Assembly: GCA_904420005.1 (NCBI GenBank)
Contig: CAJFTT010000050.1
Location: forward strand, 28,030-92,029
Length of the DNA: 64,000 bases
Source: Candidatus Tabaqchalia intestinavium
GTDB lineage: Bacteria; Bacillota; Clostridia; Oscillospirales; CAJFTT01
Direction of reading: 5' to 3'
This document shows, piece after piece, positions 27,079 to 35,888 of the stretch; positions within the stretch are counted from its first letter, which is position 1; each line of letters opens with the position of its first letter. The notes under the pieces are model-generated. The model searched no databases, was not told where the DNA came from, and saw only the letters and a list, made by a program, of their open reading frames with translations. Position numbers and translations under genes: made by a program.

Positions 27079-27097
27079 ATTGTGCGAATTGCACAAT
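27079..27097. promoter_or_regulatory. Palindromic operator candidate in the sugar operon leader
   Basis: ATTGTGC and GCACAAT flank a five-base centre. It lies about 25-45 bp downstream of the predicted transcription start of the solute-binding protein gene, a position suited to a roadblock repressor; a further TTTGCACAAA half-site lies at about 27057. No regulator gene is adjacent. Confidence 0.5.
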
Positions 27098-27128
27098 CAA
27101 AGTCCGCAATTGATTTGTGATTGTCACT

Positions 27129-27157
27129 ATTCTATCGTATTTCCCGCATTTTGTCAA
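27129..27157 (-). promoter_or_regulatory. Promoter of the 12-kb solute-binding/permease operon
   Basis: On the minus strand, TTGACA and TAGAAT are separated by 17 bp, about 180 bp before the start codon of the 1006-residue binding protein. Confidence 0.85.
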
Positions 27158-27270
27158 TATTCCCACGCGGCCCCCAGCGGTACAATGCCCGGTCGAATGC
27201 GGACCGACGAGCCGCGAGGTGGCATTCTTCCGTTATTGACAACAATAACTTTGTGCAATATGCCCATTTA

Positions 27271-27288
27271 AGTAGAACATTTGTTCCA
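27271..27288. promoter_or_regulatory. LexA(DinR)-like palindrome
   Basis: The core GAAC-ATTT-GTTC fits the Gram-positive LexA half-site arrangement GAAC-N4-GTTC, with an extended partial match on both sides. There is no SOS gene next to it, so it may be fortuitous or belong to another dyad-binding regulator. Confidence 0.3.
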
Positions 27289-27436
27289 CTTTGCATTCGT
27301 GAAATATGTCTAGAATATACATGTGCGTTTTATATTCCCTTCATAAACCGCGATCCGCCAGGAAAATGCCGGCTTTCAGCGCGGTTCACGCGGCGCGGCG
27401 GGGCATCCGGCCCGCCCGTCTCTGCCTGCAACGCCG

Positions 27437-28114
27437 TCAGCGGCGCGGCCAGGCCGGCTCGCGCACCAGGCGCGCCAGCGCCGGGAAAAGGGCGCGGTAC
27501 CCCGTTTCGGTGATGTGCATCCCTTCGATGGTGTATTCCGCCTTCAGCCGCCCCTGCGCGTCGCGCAGCGGGGCGTTGAGGTCGACGAAGCGCGCGCCGC
27601 GCCGGGCCGCGAGCTTCTCCGCCGCGCGGTTGGCCTCGTCGATCCGGCCGTTGTTGCGCAGCCGCAGCAGCCCGCGCATGAAGTCGTCCGGCGCGGCGTC
27701 CTCGTTGACGGGATAATACGCCATCATATAAATCTCTACCTCCGGCAGCCTGTCCTGCACCGCCGCGAGGATTTTTTCATATTGCTCCATCAGCCCTTCG
27801 ACCGTCACGTCGAGGCTGGTCAGGTCGTTGGTGCCGATATTGATGAACAGCCGCGCCGGCGCAAGATCGAAAATACAGACGTCGAGCGCCTGCAGCAGCT
27901 CCCCCGTCACGAAGCCGCCGACGCCGCGGTTATAGATCGTGCGCTCGACGCCCATCTCCCGCACGAATTCCTCCGTCGGGAACATCTCCATCAGCGACGA
28001 GCCGGCGAACACGATCTGCCCCCGCCGGCAGGCGCGGTTGTCCGCCTCGTACTGCGCCAGGCGGGCCTGCTTATCCGGGCTCATCTGCGCGAAACGCTCC
28101 TGCGTTGTCTGCAT
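27437..28114 (-). CDS. SGNH/GDSL hydrolase family protein
   Basis: A 225-residue esterase/lipase-fold hydrolase, probably acting on acetylated sugars or lipids. Block I is FAGSSLMEMFP (nucleophile Ser near residue 40), block II has the Gly of NRGVGG, block III is the Asn of GTND, and block V is EGMHIT. The block V acid is Glu where the family usually has Asp (DxxH), but the catalytic His is kept. No signal peptide, so cytosolic. It lies downstream of tyrS on the same strand, about 100 bp away, and is probably an independent or read-through gene. The substrate is not predictable. Confidence 0.88.
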   Translation of the reverse strand: MQTTQERFAQMSPDKQARLAQYEADNRACRRGQIVFAGSSLMEMFPTEEFVREMGVERTIYNRGVGGFVTGELLQALDVCIFDLAPARLFINIGTNDLTSLDVTVEGLMEQYEKILAAVQDRLPEVEIYMMAYYPVNEDAAPDDFMRGLLRLRNNGRIDEANRAAEKLAARRGARFVDLNAPLRDAQGRLKAEYTIEGMHITETGYRALFPALARLVREPAWPRR

Positions 28115-28162
28115 AGCTCTTTCCTCCCCCGGCGGCGCGGGGCCGCCTTCCTTTCATCAAAG

Positions 28163-28179
28163 GGCGGCGAAGCGCCGCC
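28163..28179 (-). terminator. Hairpin after tyrS, weak terminator candidate
   Basis: GGCGGCG and CGCCGCC form a stem with a very short loop, about 45 bp after the tyrS stop. Only CTTTG follows on the minus strand, so termination may be inefficient. Confidence 0.4.
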
Positions 28180-28222
28180 GCGCCCCGCCGTCCCGCTGTT
28201 GCCGTCCCTGTTTACGCGGCCA

Positions 28223-29446
28223 TCATTCGCAGACCGCGCGGTGGAACACTTTCTTGCCCTTTTTGATGACGACGCCGTCCGCGAACGCCGCCTGCGGCAC
28301 CGTCTGATCGATCGACGTCACCTTTTCGCCGTCCAGGCTGACGCCGCCCTGCTCGATCAGGCGGCGCGCTTCCCCGCGGGAGGGCGCGAGCTTGGTGCGG
28401 ATGAGCAGGTCGATCACGCCGATGGCCCCGTCGGAGAAATCCGCCGCGGCGAGCGCCGTGGTGGGCATATCCTCGCTGACGCCCCCTGCGCCGAATACCG
28501 CGCGCGCGGTCTCCAGCGCCTTGTCGGCTTCCTCCTTGCCGTGCACGAGCTTCGTGACCTCGTAGGCCAGCACTTCCTTCGCGTGGTTGATCTCCTGGTC
28601 GCGCAACGCGGCGAGCCGTTCGATCTCGTCCAGCGGCAGGAACGTGAGGAATTTCAGGCACTTCTCGACGTTCGCGTCGTCGGTGTTGCGCCAGTACTGG
28701 AAGAATTCGTAGGGGGACGTCTTGTTGGGATCGAGCCAGACGGCGCCCTTCTGCGTCTTGCCCATTTTCTTGCCGTCGGCCGTGGTGAGCAGCGCGAAGG
28801 TCAGGCCATAGACCTCCTTGCCCTCCTTGCGGCGGATGAGCTCGATGCCGCCGAGGATGTTCGACCACTGGTCGTCCCCGCCGAATTCCAGCGTGCAGCC
28901 GTAGTCCTTATATAATTTATAGAAATCATAGCCCTGCATGAGCATGTAATTAAATTCAATGAACGAAAGCCCGCGCTCCAGACGGGACTTGAAGCATTCG
29001 GCCGCCAGCATGCGGTTGACCGAGAAATGCACGCCCACGTCGCGCAAAAACTCGATATAGTTGAGCCCCAGCAGCCAGTCGGCGTTGTTGACCATCCTGG
29101 CCTGCCCTTCGGAAAAGTCCACGATCTTCTCCATCTGCTTTTTGAAACAGTCGCAGTGGTACTGGATCTTCTCCGGGGTGAGCATCTCGCGCATGTCCGT
29201 GCGTCCGGAAGGGTCTCCCACCATGCCGGTGCCGCCGCCGAGCAACGCGATGGGGCGATTGCCGGCCCGCTGCATATGCCGCATGATGATCAGCTGCATC
29301 AGATGCCCCACGTGCAGGCTGTCCGCCGTCGGGTCAAAGCCGATATAGAACGTCACGCCGCCCTTGTCAATCAGCTCCTTGACCGCCGCCTCGTTGGTGC
29401 ACTGGGCAATCAGTCCTCTTGCCCGCAGCTCTTCGAACAAACTCAT
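28223..29446 (-). CDS. tyrS: Tyrosyl-tRNA synthetase (class I)
   Basis: Charges tRNA-Tyr in the cytosol. It has 407 residues with a Rossmann catalytic domain containing the HIGH-type motif HVGHL (about residue 48) and the KMSKS-type motif KKMGKT (about residue 230), followed by an anticodon-binding helical domain and a C-terminal S4 domain ([21 protein letters not shown]). The start is ATG at 29446 with AGGAGG 7 bases upstream; an in-frame TTG immediately precedes it. There are only about 75 bp to recN, too short for a T-box leader. Confidence 0.97.
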   Translation of the reverse strand: MSLFEELRARGLIAQCTNEAAVKELIDKGGVTFYIGFDPTADSLHVGHLMQLIIMRHMQRAGNRPIALLGGGTGMVGDPSGRTDMREMLTPEKIQYHCDCFKKQMEKIVDFSEGQARMVNNADWLLGLNYIEFLRDVGVHFSVNRMLAAECFKSRLERGLSFIEFNYMLMQGYDFYKLYKDYGCTLEFGGDDQWSNILGGIELIRRKEGKEVYGLTFALLTTADGKKMGKTQKGAVWLDPNKTSPYEFFQYWRNTDDANVEKCLKFLTFLPLDEIERLAALRDQEINHAKEVLAYEVTKLVHGKEEADKALETARAVFGAGGVSEDMPTTALAAADFSDGAIGVIDLLIRTKLAPSRGEARRLIEQGGVSLDGEKVTSIDQTVPQAAFADGVVIKKGKKVFHRAVCE

Positions 29447-29520
29447 CAATCTTCCTCCTACTGTTTTTGATATCTATCCTTCAACTCTGCCCCGCGCCCG
29501 CGGGACCCGAGCGAAAGCCG

Positions 29521-31200
29521 TCATTTCTCTCCGCCGTGCGCGTGCGCCAGCAGCTCGCCGGCGCTCTGCAGCGTCGAAGGGGTGATCAGGTCGCCGCCAA
29601 TGATGCGCGCCAGCTCCTCGCAGCGCCCCGCATGGTCGAGCGGGCGGATCTGGGTGAAGGTGCGCCCGTCGCGCACCGCCTTGGAGATGAGCATATGCCG
29701 GTCGCCATAGGCCGCGATCTGCGCCAGGTGCGTCACGCAGAGGATCTGATGCTGCCGCGCGATCTCGTGCAGCTTGACGCCGATTTTCTGCGCGGCGCGG
29801 CCGCTGACGCCGGCGTCGATCTCGTCGAAGACCATCGTCGGCACCTCGTCCCGCCCGGCCAGCGCGTTCTTGATGGCCAGCATGATGCGCGACAGCTCGC
29901 CGCCGGAAGCGATCTTCGCCAACGGCCGCGGCGCCTCGCCGGGGTTGGCCGACAGCAGAAACTCCGCTTCATCCGCGCCCCGCGGCGTCAGATCCGCCGC
30001 CGGGGTGAGCGCCGTGAGGAACCGCGCGGACGGCATGTCGAGGAATTGCAGCTCCCGCTCGACCGCCGCCGTCAGCTGCGCGGCGGCCTGCTCGCGCTTG
30101 TCGTGCAGGCAGGCGGCGTATTCCTCCGCCTCCCGGCGCGCCTCCTCCGCCTGCCGCGTGAGCCGGTCGAGCAGCTCGTCCCGGTTGACAAACTCCGACA
30201 GCTCCTGCTCGGCCTCGTCGCGGTAAGCCAGGATCTCCTCGATGTTCGCGCCGTATTTCTTCTTCAGGCGATAGATGCGGTCGATGCGGCTCTCGATCTC
30301 GTCGAGATTCTCCGGCTCGTCCTCCATGCCGTCGAGAAACTCCCGCAGCCGGGAAGCGCATTCTTCCATCTGGTAGGACAGGTCAAACAGCCGTTCCGCT
30401 TCGGGCGCGAGCTCCTCGCTCACGCCGGCGATCTCCTGCAGCGCGCCCGCCGCCGCCTGCGCGAGCTCCACGGCGCCCGCCGCCTCCTCCCCGCGCAGCG
30501 CGGCATAGGCCCCGCCCGCCGCCTGCACGATTTTCTCGAGGTTCTGTAACTTTTTGCGCCGGGCGAGCAGCTCTTCCTCCTCGCCGGGCGTGAGCTCCGC
30601 CGCGTCGATCTCCTCGATCTGGTAGCGCAGCAGGTCGATGCGCCGCTCCTTCTCCTGCTCGTCGGTCTGCAGCGCTCGCAGCCGCTGCGTCACGGCGCGC
30701 CATTCGTCATAGGCCCTGGTGTACGCCTCCAGCAGCACATCCGTCTCGGCGAAGCGGTCGAGGATCCCCAGATGCTGCTGCGGCTGCAGCAGCGACTGGT
30801 TGTCGTGCTGGCCATGGATGTTGATCAGCAGGTTCCCGGCTTCGCGCAGCGTCGCCACCGGTACCGGCCGCCCGCCGATGCGCGCGCTGCCGCGCCCGTC
30901 CCTCGTGATCTCCCGCTCGAGGATGAGGTTGCCGTCCTCGTCCGGCGCAGCGCCCAGCGCCGCGAGCGGCGCGAGCAGGCTCTCCGGCAGCAGGCAGAAC
31001 ACCGCCGAAACGCAGGCTTTGTCCGCGCCCGTGCGGATGATCTCGCGGTTGGACCGCTGGCCCAGCACGAGATTGATCGAGTCGATGACGATGGATTTGC
31101 CCGCGCCGGTCTCGCCCGTGAGGACGTTGAACCCGCGGTCAAATTCCACATCCGCGCGCTCGATCACCGCCACATTCTCAATTGTCAGTCGAAAAAGCAT
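29521..31200 (-). CDS. recN: DNA repair protein RecN
   Basis: An SMC-like ATPase for double-strand break repair. It has 559 residues with an N-terminal ATPase half (Walker A GETGAGKS near residue 33), long coiled-coil arms rich in Glu/Ala/Arg (about 160-370), and a C-terminal half with the signature LASGGELSRIMLA and Walker B TMVFDEIDAGVSG. The length is normal for the family. It is the last gene of the dxs-tlyA-nadK-argR-recN block, 62 bp after argR, the standard position in Clostridia. Confidence 0.97.
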   Translation of the reverse strand: MLFRLTIENVAVIERADVEFDRGFNVLTGETGAGKSIVIDSINLVLGQRSNREIIRTGADKACVSAVFCLLPESLLAPLAALGAAPDEDGNLILEREITRDGRGSARIGGRPVPVATLREAGNLLINIHGQHDNQSLLQPQQHLGILDRFAETDVLLEAYTRAYDEWRAVTQRLRALQTDEQEKERRIDLLRYQIEEIDAAELTPGEEEELLARRKKLQNLEKIVQAAGGAYAALRGEEAAGAVELAQAAAGALQEIAGVSEELAPEAERLFDLSYQMEECASRLREFLDGMEDEPENLDEIESRIDRIYRLKKKYGANIEEILAYRDEAEQELSEFVNRDELLDRLTRQAEEARREAEEYAACLHDKREQAAAQLTAAVERELQFLDMPSARFLTALTPAADLTPRGADEAEFLLSANPGEAPRPLAKIASGGELSRIMLAIKNALAGRDEVPTMVFDEIDAGVSGRAAQKIGVKLHEIARQHQILCVTHLAQIAAYGDRHMLISKAVRDGRTFTQIRPLDHAGRCEELARIIGGDLITPSTLQSAGELLAHAHGGEK

Positions 31201-31262
31201 CCGTTTTCACCGTCCTGCCGCCGGCTCTCCCGGCGCGTATGGATTTCCCGTCTCCCGCCGCC

Positions 31263-31718
31263 TCACACGAAGCGGCCGCTGAGCTGCGCGCACAGCCGCT
31301 GAGCTTCCCGCTCGCTTTTCATCAGGATAAAAATGGTATCGTCCCCCGCGATGCTGCCCACGATCTTCAGCTCGGCGCTCTGCCGGTCGAGCATGGAGCA
31401 GACCGCCGGCGCCGTCCCCGGCGAGCAGCGGATCACCACCGTGTTGCCCGCATAGTCGAACCGCGCCTCCACCTCGCGCAAAAAGCTCGCCAGGCGCGAC
31501 TGCGCCGCTTCCTCGCGCGAGTGGGCGGAAAGGGCATATTTCGATCCGCCCGACTCGGCGGGCACTTTGATCAGCCGCAGCTCGCGGATGTCGCGCGAGA
31601 CGGTGGCCTGCGTCACCGGGAACCCCGCCTCCCGCAGCAGGGCGGACAACGCCTCCTGCGTCTCGACGTCCCGGCTCCCGATGATCTGCAAAATTTTCTC
31701 ATGGCGCTGCGATTTCAT
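31263..31718 (-). CDS. argR: Arginine repressor ArgR
   Basis: A hexameric arginine-responsive regulator of arginine biosynthesis and catabolism. It has 151 residues: an N-terminal winged helix with the recognition segment VTQATVSRDIRELRL (about 37-51) and a C-terminal oligomerisation and arginine-binding domain with the GSIAGDDTIFIL motif (about 122-133). The adjacent aspartates that contact arginine are present. It lies between nadK and recN, as in many Bacillota, so its location says little about its targets, and no arginine genes are in the window. Confidence 0.96.
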   Translation of the reverse strand: MKSQRHEKILQIIGSRDVETQEALSALLREAGFPVTQATVSRDIRELRLIKVPAESGGSKYALSAHSREEAAQSRLASFLREVEARFDYAGNTVVIRCSPGTAPAVCSMLDRQSAELKIVGSIAGDDTIFILMKSEREAQRLCAQLSGRFV

Positions 31719-31755
31719 TCGGACGACCCCTCTCCTTCCCCGCCGCCGGCCCCGC

Positions 31756-32583
31756 TCAGACCCGGCGGGTGAGTTTGCGATGCATCACTTCGAAAAATTC
31801 CGTTTCCCGCAGGCGCAGCAGCTTGACGCGCCGCTCGGAAAGGCGGATGACGACCGGCTGCTCCGGCGCGACCGGCACGCTGATCTCTCCGTCGACCGTC
31901 AGGTGCGTATCCTCTGAATGCACCATGACCTCCAGCGTGGAGTTTTCGGAGAACAGCAGCGTGCGCGAGGACAGCGCATGCGGGCAGATGGGCGTCGCGA
32001 GCAGCAGCCGCAGCGTCGGCTCGACGATGGGCCCGCCCGCCGAGAGGCTATAGGCCGTGGAACCGGTGGGCGTCGCGACGATCAGGCCGTCCGCGCGGTA
32101 TTGCTCGACGAGATTGCCGTCCCGCCGGAGCGTCAGGTCGACGATCTTGGACACTTCCCCTCGCGACACCACCGCGTCGTTGAGGCAGTCGAACGTCTTC
32201 TCCCCCGCCGTCACCGCCAGCATGCTGCGCTCCTCTATGCGGTATTCGCCCCGCAGCAGGCCGGCCAGCAGCGGGATCTCCTCCGCCTCCAGCTCGGCGA
32301 TGAAGCCCAGGTGCCCGCAGTTGATGCCCAGCACCGGCGTGCCGTACTGCGCAGCGCGGCGGGCGCTGTGGATGATGGTCCCGTCGCCGCCCACCGTGAG
32401 AACCGCCTCCGCCTCGCGGTAAATCTCCTCCGCCGGGCGATATGCCGCGCCCGGCGCCGCCCCGGCGAATTCCTCCGGCAGCAGCACTTCGGCCCCCAAC
32501 GCGCGCAGCTGCGCCGCGGTGCGTCCCGTCAGCGCAAGCCCCAGATCGCGCTGTGGATTGGGAATGATTCCCAGGCGCTTCAT
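31756..32583 (-). CDS. nadK: NAD kinase
   Basis: ATP- or polyphosphate-dependent phosphorylation of NAD to NADP in the cytosol. It has 275 residues. The catalytic GGDGT motif (TVGGDGTIIHSAR) is near residue 62, followed by GINCGHLGFIAE, the NDAVVSRG loop and the conserved ATPTGSTAYSLSAGGPIV stretch. The start at 32583 (MKRLGIIPNPQ) has GGAGG about 5 bases upstream; the longer open frame upstream reads through the end of tlyA and is not supported. It lies 43 bp after tlyA. Confidence 0.96.
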   Translation of the reverse strand: MKRLGIIPNPQRDLGLALTGRTAAQLRALGAEVLLPEEFAGAAPGAAYRPAEEIYREAEAVLTVGGDGTIIHSARRAAQYGTPVLGINCGHLGFIAELEAEEIPLLAGLLRGEYRIEERSMLAVTAGEKTFDCLNDAVVSRGEVSKIVDLTLRRDGNLVEQYRADGLIVATPTGSTAYSLSAGGPIVEPTLRLLLATPICPHALSSRTLLFSENSTLEVMVHSEDTHLTVDGEISVPVAPEQPVVIRLSERRVKLLRLRETEFFEVMHRKLTRRV

Positions 32584-32626
32584 CCCGCCTCCGTCCTTTC
32601 TCCGTGAAGTCGTCCGCAGCGCAGGT

Positions 32627-33421
32627 TCAGCGCCGCAGCGCCGCGAACGCCGCCTGCACGAGCGCGCGGACAGGCGGCGCATGCAGGGAGGGGGCTTCGT
32701 CCCCCTTATATAACAGCATCAGATATTCGATATTCCCGTCTCCCCCGCGGATGGGGGAGAACACGGCGTCCCGCACCGCGAGGCCGCACAGCCGCGCCGC
32801 GGAAAAAACATCCTCGAGCACCCGCTCGTGCACCTTCGGCTCCCGGACGATCCCGCGCTTGCCGACGTGCTCCCGCCCGGCCTCGAACTGCGGCTTGACG
32901 AGGCAGACCGCCTCCCCGCCGGCGCGCAGCAGCGCCGCGATCTTGGGCAGCACCAGCCGCAGGGAAATGAAGGAAACATCGCAGCAGATGAAATCCATCG
33001 CCGGCAGCGCCGTCTCGTCGAGCGTGCGGATGTTGCAGCGCTCCATGTTATGCACCGCGGGGTTTGCCCGCAGCGCCGGCGCGAGCTGCCCGCTGCCCGA
33101 ATCGACGGCATAGACCTCGCGCGCGCCGTGACGCAGCAGGCAATCGGTGAAGCCGCCGGTCGAAGCGCCGATGTCCATCGCCGTCACGCCCGCCAGCCGC
33201 AGCCCGAACGCCTCCACAGCCCGCTCGAGCTTGTCGCCCCCGCGGGAAACGAAGGTCTCGTTCTCCGCGCAGGAGGCGACCTCGTCCGCCGGCGTCACCG
33301 CATACGCGCACTTGCGCACGACGCAGCCGTTGACCGTCACGCGGCCGGCCTCCACCGCCTCCTGCGCCCGCGCGCGGCTGCGCGCGAGGCCTGTCTGCAC
33401 GAGATACTGGTCAAGTCGCAT
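32627..33421 (-). CDS. tlyA: TlyA family rRNA 2'-O-methyltransferase (putative hemolysin family)
   Basis: TlyA-type SAM-dependent methyltransferases modify 2'-O positions of rRNA in Mycobacterium; other members are annotated as hemolysin-like. It has 264 residues: an S4 RNA-binding domain at 1-60 (MRLDQYLVQTGLARSRARAQ) and an FtsJ-like Rossmann domain with SAM motif DIGASTGGFTDCLL (about 83-96), DFICCDVSFISL and VKPQFEAGRE. It overlaps the end of dxs by 11 bp, so the two are translationally coupled. The exact rRNA target in this organism is not established. Confidence 0.93.
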   Translation of the reverse strand: MRLDQYLVQTGLARSRARAQEAVEAGRVTVNGCVVRKCAYAVTPADEVASCAENETFVSRGGDKLERAVEAFGLRLAGVTAMDIGASTGGFTDCLLRHGAREVYAVDSGSGQLAPALRANPAVHNMERCNIRTLDETALPAMDFICCDVSFISLRLVLPKIAALLRAGGEAVCLVKPQFEAGREHVGKRGIVREPKVHERVLEDVFSAARLCGLAVRDAVFSPIRGGDGNIEYLMLLYKGDEAPSLHAPPVRALVQAAFAALRR

Positions 33422-35258
33422 CGTCCCGCGCCTCCAGCACCGCCGCCGTCACGCCGTCGGCGTCCAATCCCAGGTCGTGCAGCGCTTCCTCGCAGGTCGA
33501 CTGCCGGACGTACTGCCCCTCCACCGCGCGCAGCCGGTACCGGCCGGAAAACCCGCGCTCCAGCAGCGCGGCAGCCAGCCGTTCGCCCACGCCGCCCGTG
33601 CGCATGCCTTCCTCGAAGAAGAAAATCTCCCGGCCCGCCGCCGCGCGGTCGATGGCCTCGGCCGGCAACGGCTGGATGCGGATGAGCTGCAGCACATCGG
33701 CCCCGATCCCCGCCTCCCGCAGGCGGCGGCGCGCCTCCAGCAGCTGGGTGGTCAGCACGCCATACGTCACCAGCAGCGTCGCGCCGCCCCGCCCAAACAG
33801 CCGGTATTCCGGCGTGGCGAAGTCCGGCGCCTCCTCCGGCGGCTCGCCGCCGCGCGGATAGCGCACGGCCGCAGGGCCGTCGGTCTCATATAGGGCCCGC
33901 TTGAGGCAGGCGCGCAGCTGCGCGAAATTGGAGGGAGAATCGACCGTCATATGCGGCAGCGCGCCGAGGAAGCTGACGTCGAACAGCCCCTGGTGCGTCT
34001 CGCCGTCCTCCCCCACCACGCCCGCGCGGTCGATGGCCAGCACCACATGCGCGCGCGGCAGGCAGATGTCGTGATTGATCTGATCATAGGCGCGCTGCAG
34101 GAAGGAAGAATACACCGCCAGGACCGGGCGCAGGCCGCCGCGCCACAGCCCGGCCGAGAAGGTCGCCGCGTGCTCTTCCGCCATCCCCACGTCAATCACG
34201 CGCTCGGCGGGCAGCGCCTCCAGCCCGGTGCCGATGGTCATGGCCGCCGTGACGGCGCGCAGCTTATCGTCCTCGCCGCACCAGTCCGCCAGCGTCTGGC
34301 CGAAAACGGAGGAGAACGTCGGCTTGCCGCCCGCTTCCCGCTCGCCTGTCATGATGTCGAAGCTCGGCAGGCCGTGGAACGTGTCGGGCTGATGCTCGGC
34401 GTAAGGATACCCCTTGCCCTTGATGGTCTGCACATGCACGAGCACCGGCCGGTGCATCTCCTTGGCGCGCCGCAGCAGGCGCGTCAGATCCGTGAGGTTG
34501 TGCCCGTCGCAGGGACCGAGATATTTGAAGCCCATCTTCTGGAAGATCGTGTCGTCCAGAAACAGGTCGCGCAGCTTATCCTTGACGGCGACGAACACGC
34601 GCCGCAGGCCGCCGCCGATGCCGGGGATGGAGGAAACCAGCCGGTCAAAGCGCGCCTTGAAGCGGAAATACTGCTCGCCGTTGCGCAGCCGGGTGAGATA
34701 TTTCGCCATCGCGCCGACGCTGCGGTCGATGGACATGGCGTTGTCGTTGAGCACCACAATGAGCGGCTCGGCGCTGCGCCCGCTGTGGTTGAGCGCCTCA
34801 AACGCCATGCCGCCGGAAATGGAACCGTCGCCGATGACGCACACGACGCTGCCCGGCTCGCCCTGCACGGTCTTGGCTTTGGCCAGACCGTAGGCCACCG
34901 AGACCGACGTGCTGCTGTGCCCGGCGATGAAAATATCATGCTCGCTCTCCTCCGGCTTGGGGAAGCCGGACAGGCCGCCCTTCTGCCGCAGCGTGTCGAA
35001 GCGCCCGCCGCGCCCCGTGACGATCTTGTGCGTATAGCACTGATGCCCCACGTCCCAGATGATCTCATCCACGGGGGAGTCGAACACCCGGTGCAGCGCG
35101 AGCGTCAGCTCCACCACGCCCAAATTGGACGCGAGATGCCCGCCGTTATGCGAAACCGTGCGGATGAGCAGCGTGCGGATCTCCCCCGCGAGGGCGGTGA
35201 GCTCCGCGTCGGTCATCTGTTTGATTATCTGCGGAGACAGTTGCGTCAGATCCGCCAT
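33411..35258 (-). CDS. dxs: 1-Deoxy-D-xylulose-5-phosphate synthase
   Basis: Thiamin-diphosphate enzyme condensing pyruvate and glyceraldehyde 3-phosphate, the first step of the MEP isoprenoid pathway and of thiamin and pyridoxal precursor supply. It has 615 residues. The ThDP/metal motif GDGSISGGMAFEALNHSG is near residue 142, the catalytic His region is AGHSSTSVS, the pyrimidine-domain motif is AIDRAGVVGEDGETHQGLFD (about 400), and a transketolase C-terminal domain follows. GGAGG lies 8 bases before the ATG. It is near ispA, the next enzyme class of the pathway. Confidence 0.98.
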   Translation of the reverse strand: MADLTQLSPQIIKQMTDAELTALAGEIRTLLIRTVSHNGGHLASNLGVVELTLALHRVFDSPVDEIIWDVGHQCYTHKIVTGRGGRFDTLRQKGGLSGFPKPEESEHDIFIAGHSSTSVSVAYGLAKAKTVQGEPGSVVCVIGDGSISGGMAFEALNHSGRSAEPLIVVLNDNAMSIDRSVGAMAKYLTRLRNGEQYFRFKARFDRLVSSIPGIGGGLRRVFVAVKDKLRDLFLDDTIFQKMGFKYLGPCDGHNLTDLTRLLRRAKEMHRPVLVHVQTIKGKGYPYAEHQPDTFHGLPSFDIMTGEREAGGKPTFSSVFGQTLADWCGEDDKLRAVTAAMTIGTGLEALPAERVIDVGMAEEHAATFSAGLWRGGLRPVLAVYSSFLQRAYDQINHDICLPRAHVVLAIDRAGVVGEDGETHQGLFDVSFLGALPHMTVDSPSNFAQLRACLKRALYETDGPAAVRYPRGGEPPEEAPDFATPEYRLFGRGGATLLVTYGVLTTQLLEARRRLREAGIGADVLQLIRIQPLPAEAIDRAAAGREIFFFEEGMRTGGVGERLAAALLERGFSGRYRLRAVEGQYVRQSTCEEALHDLGLDADGVTAAVLEARDDAT

Positions 35259-35347
35259 GCTTCAGGCCTCCGATCCCCCTGAGGAAAAATAGGTTCCGCT
35301 GCCGGCCGCCGCGCGGATAGCGAGGAACGCCCTTACGCAAAGCGGAT

Positions 35348-35821
35348 TCAGCCGCCGTATTGATAAATCATCGAAATCAGGATTCCCAGCAGCGCGCCGC
35401 CGAGCACCTCCATCGGGGTATGGCCCAGCAGCTCCTTGAGATCCTTTTTGCGCTCCGGCAGGCCATCCTCCCCCAGTTCGTCGTTCTTTTCATATTCGTC
35501 CATCATTTGGTTGAGGATCTTCGCATGTTCGCCCGCCGCGCGGCGCACGCCCATCGCGTCGTAGATGACGATGGCCGACAGCGCAGCCGCGATGGCGAAC
35601 TCCGCCGACGAATAACCGCACACCTGCGCCACGCCCATCGTCAGCGCGCACACCGTCGCCGTGTGCGAGCTGGGCATGCCGCCGGAGCCGTAAAGCCTCT
35701 CCAACTTGACATTGTGGTGCGACACGAGATTGATCAGGAATTTGATCAGCTGCGCGCAGCACCAGGCGAGGACGCAAAGATTCAATAAGTAGTTGGAGAA
35801 CAGCCTCTGCATCAACTCCAT
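35348..35821 (-). CDS. Divergent PAP2 family membrane protein (YuiD-like)
   Basis: A 157-residue membrane protein of the divergent PAP2 family (DUF212). It has hydrophobic segments near residues 8-28, 50-75 and 135-152, with the phosphatase-type motif YGSGGMPSSHTATVCAL (about 45-61) and a GVRRAAGEHAKILNQMM helix. The family resembles acid phosphatases on membrane lipids, but activity is unproven. Lying between dxs and ispA, it could act on polyprenyl diphosphates; that is inference from position only. The start at 35821 has GAAGGA about 9 bases upstream; the longer open frame merely reads through the end of ispA. Confidence 0.88.
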   Translation of the reverse strand: MELMQRLFSNYLLNLCVLAWCCAQLIKFLINLVSHHNVKLERLYGSGGMPSSHTATVCALTMGVAQVCGYSSAEFAIAAALSAIVIYDAMGVRRAAGEHAKILNQMMDEYEKNDELGEDGLPERKKDLKELLGHTPMEVLGGALLGILISMIYQYGG

Positions 35822-35888
35822 TTCCAACGTCCTTCCCTTTCTCAGGCCTTCGCCCGTTCTTCCCTTCTGCCGCCAGGCCGCGTATCTT

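Larger units (their letters stand above)
26947..27436. other. 490-bp AT-rich control region of the sugar operon
   Basis: It contains the minus-strand promoter (27129-27157), a leader palindrome (27079-27097), and a LexA-like palindrome (27271-27288) with a TTGACA at 27236 on the plus strand that lacks a good -10. The part 27340-27436 is GC-rich and featureless. It is the most AT-rich stretch of this half of the window. Confidence 0.65.

Noticed and set aside
27515..28915. 466-codon plus-strand frame spanning the SGNH gene and tyrS
   Set aside because: It crosses two clearly real minus-strand genes and reads as a shadow; no promoter or ribosome site.
29447..29520. T-box leader for tyrS
   Set aside because: Only about 75 bp lie between recN and tyrS, recN is on the same strand and downstream, and no T-box sequence or terminator hairpin is present.
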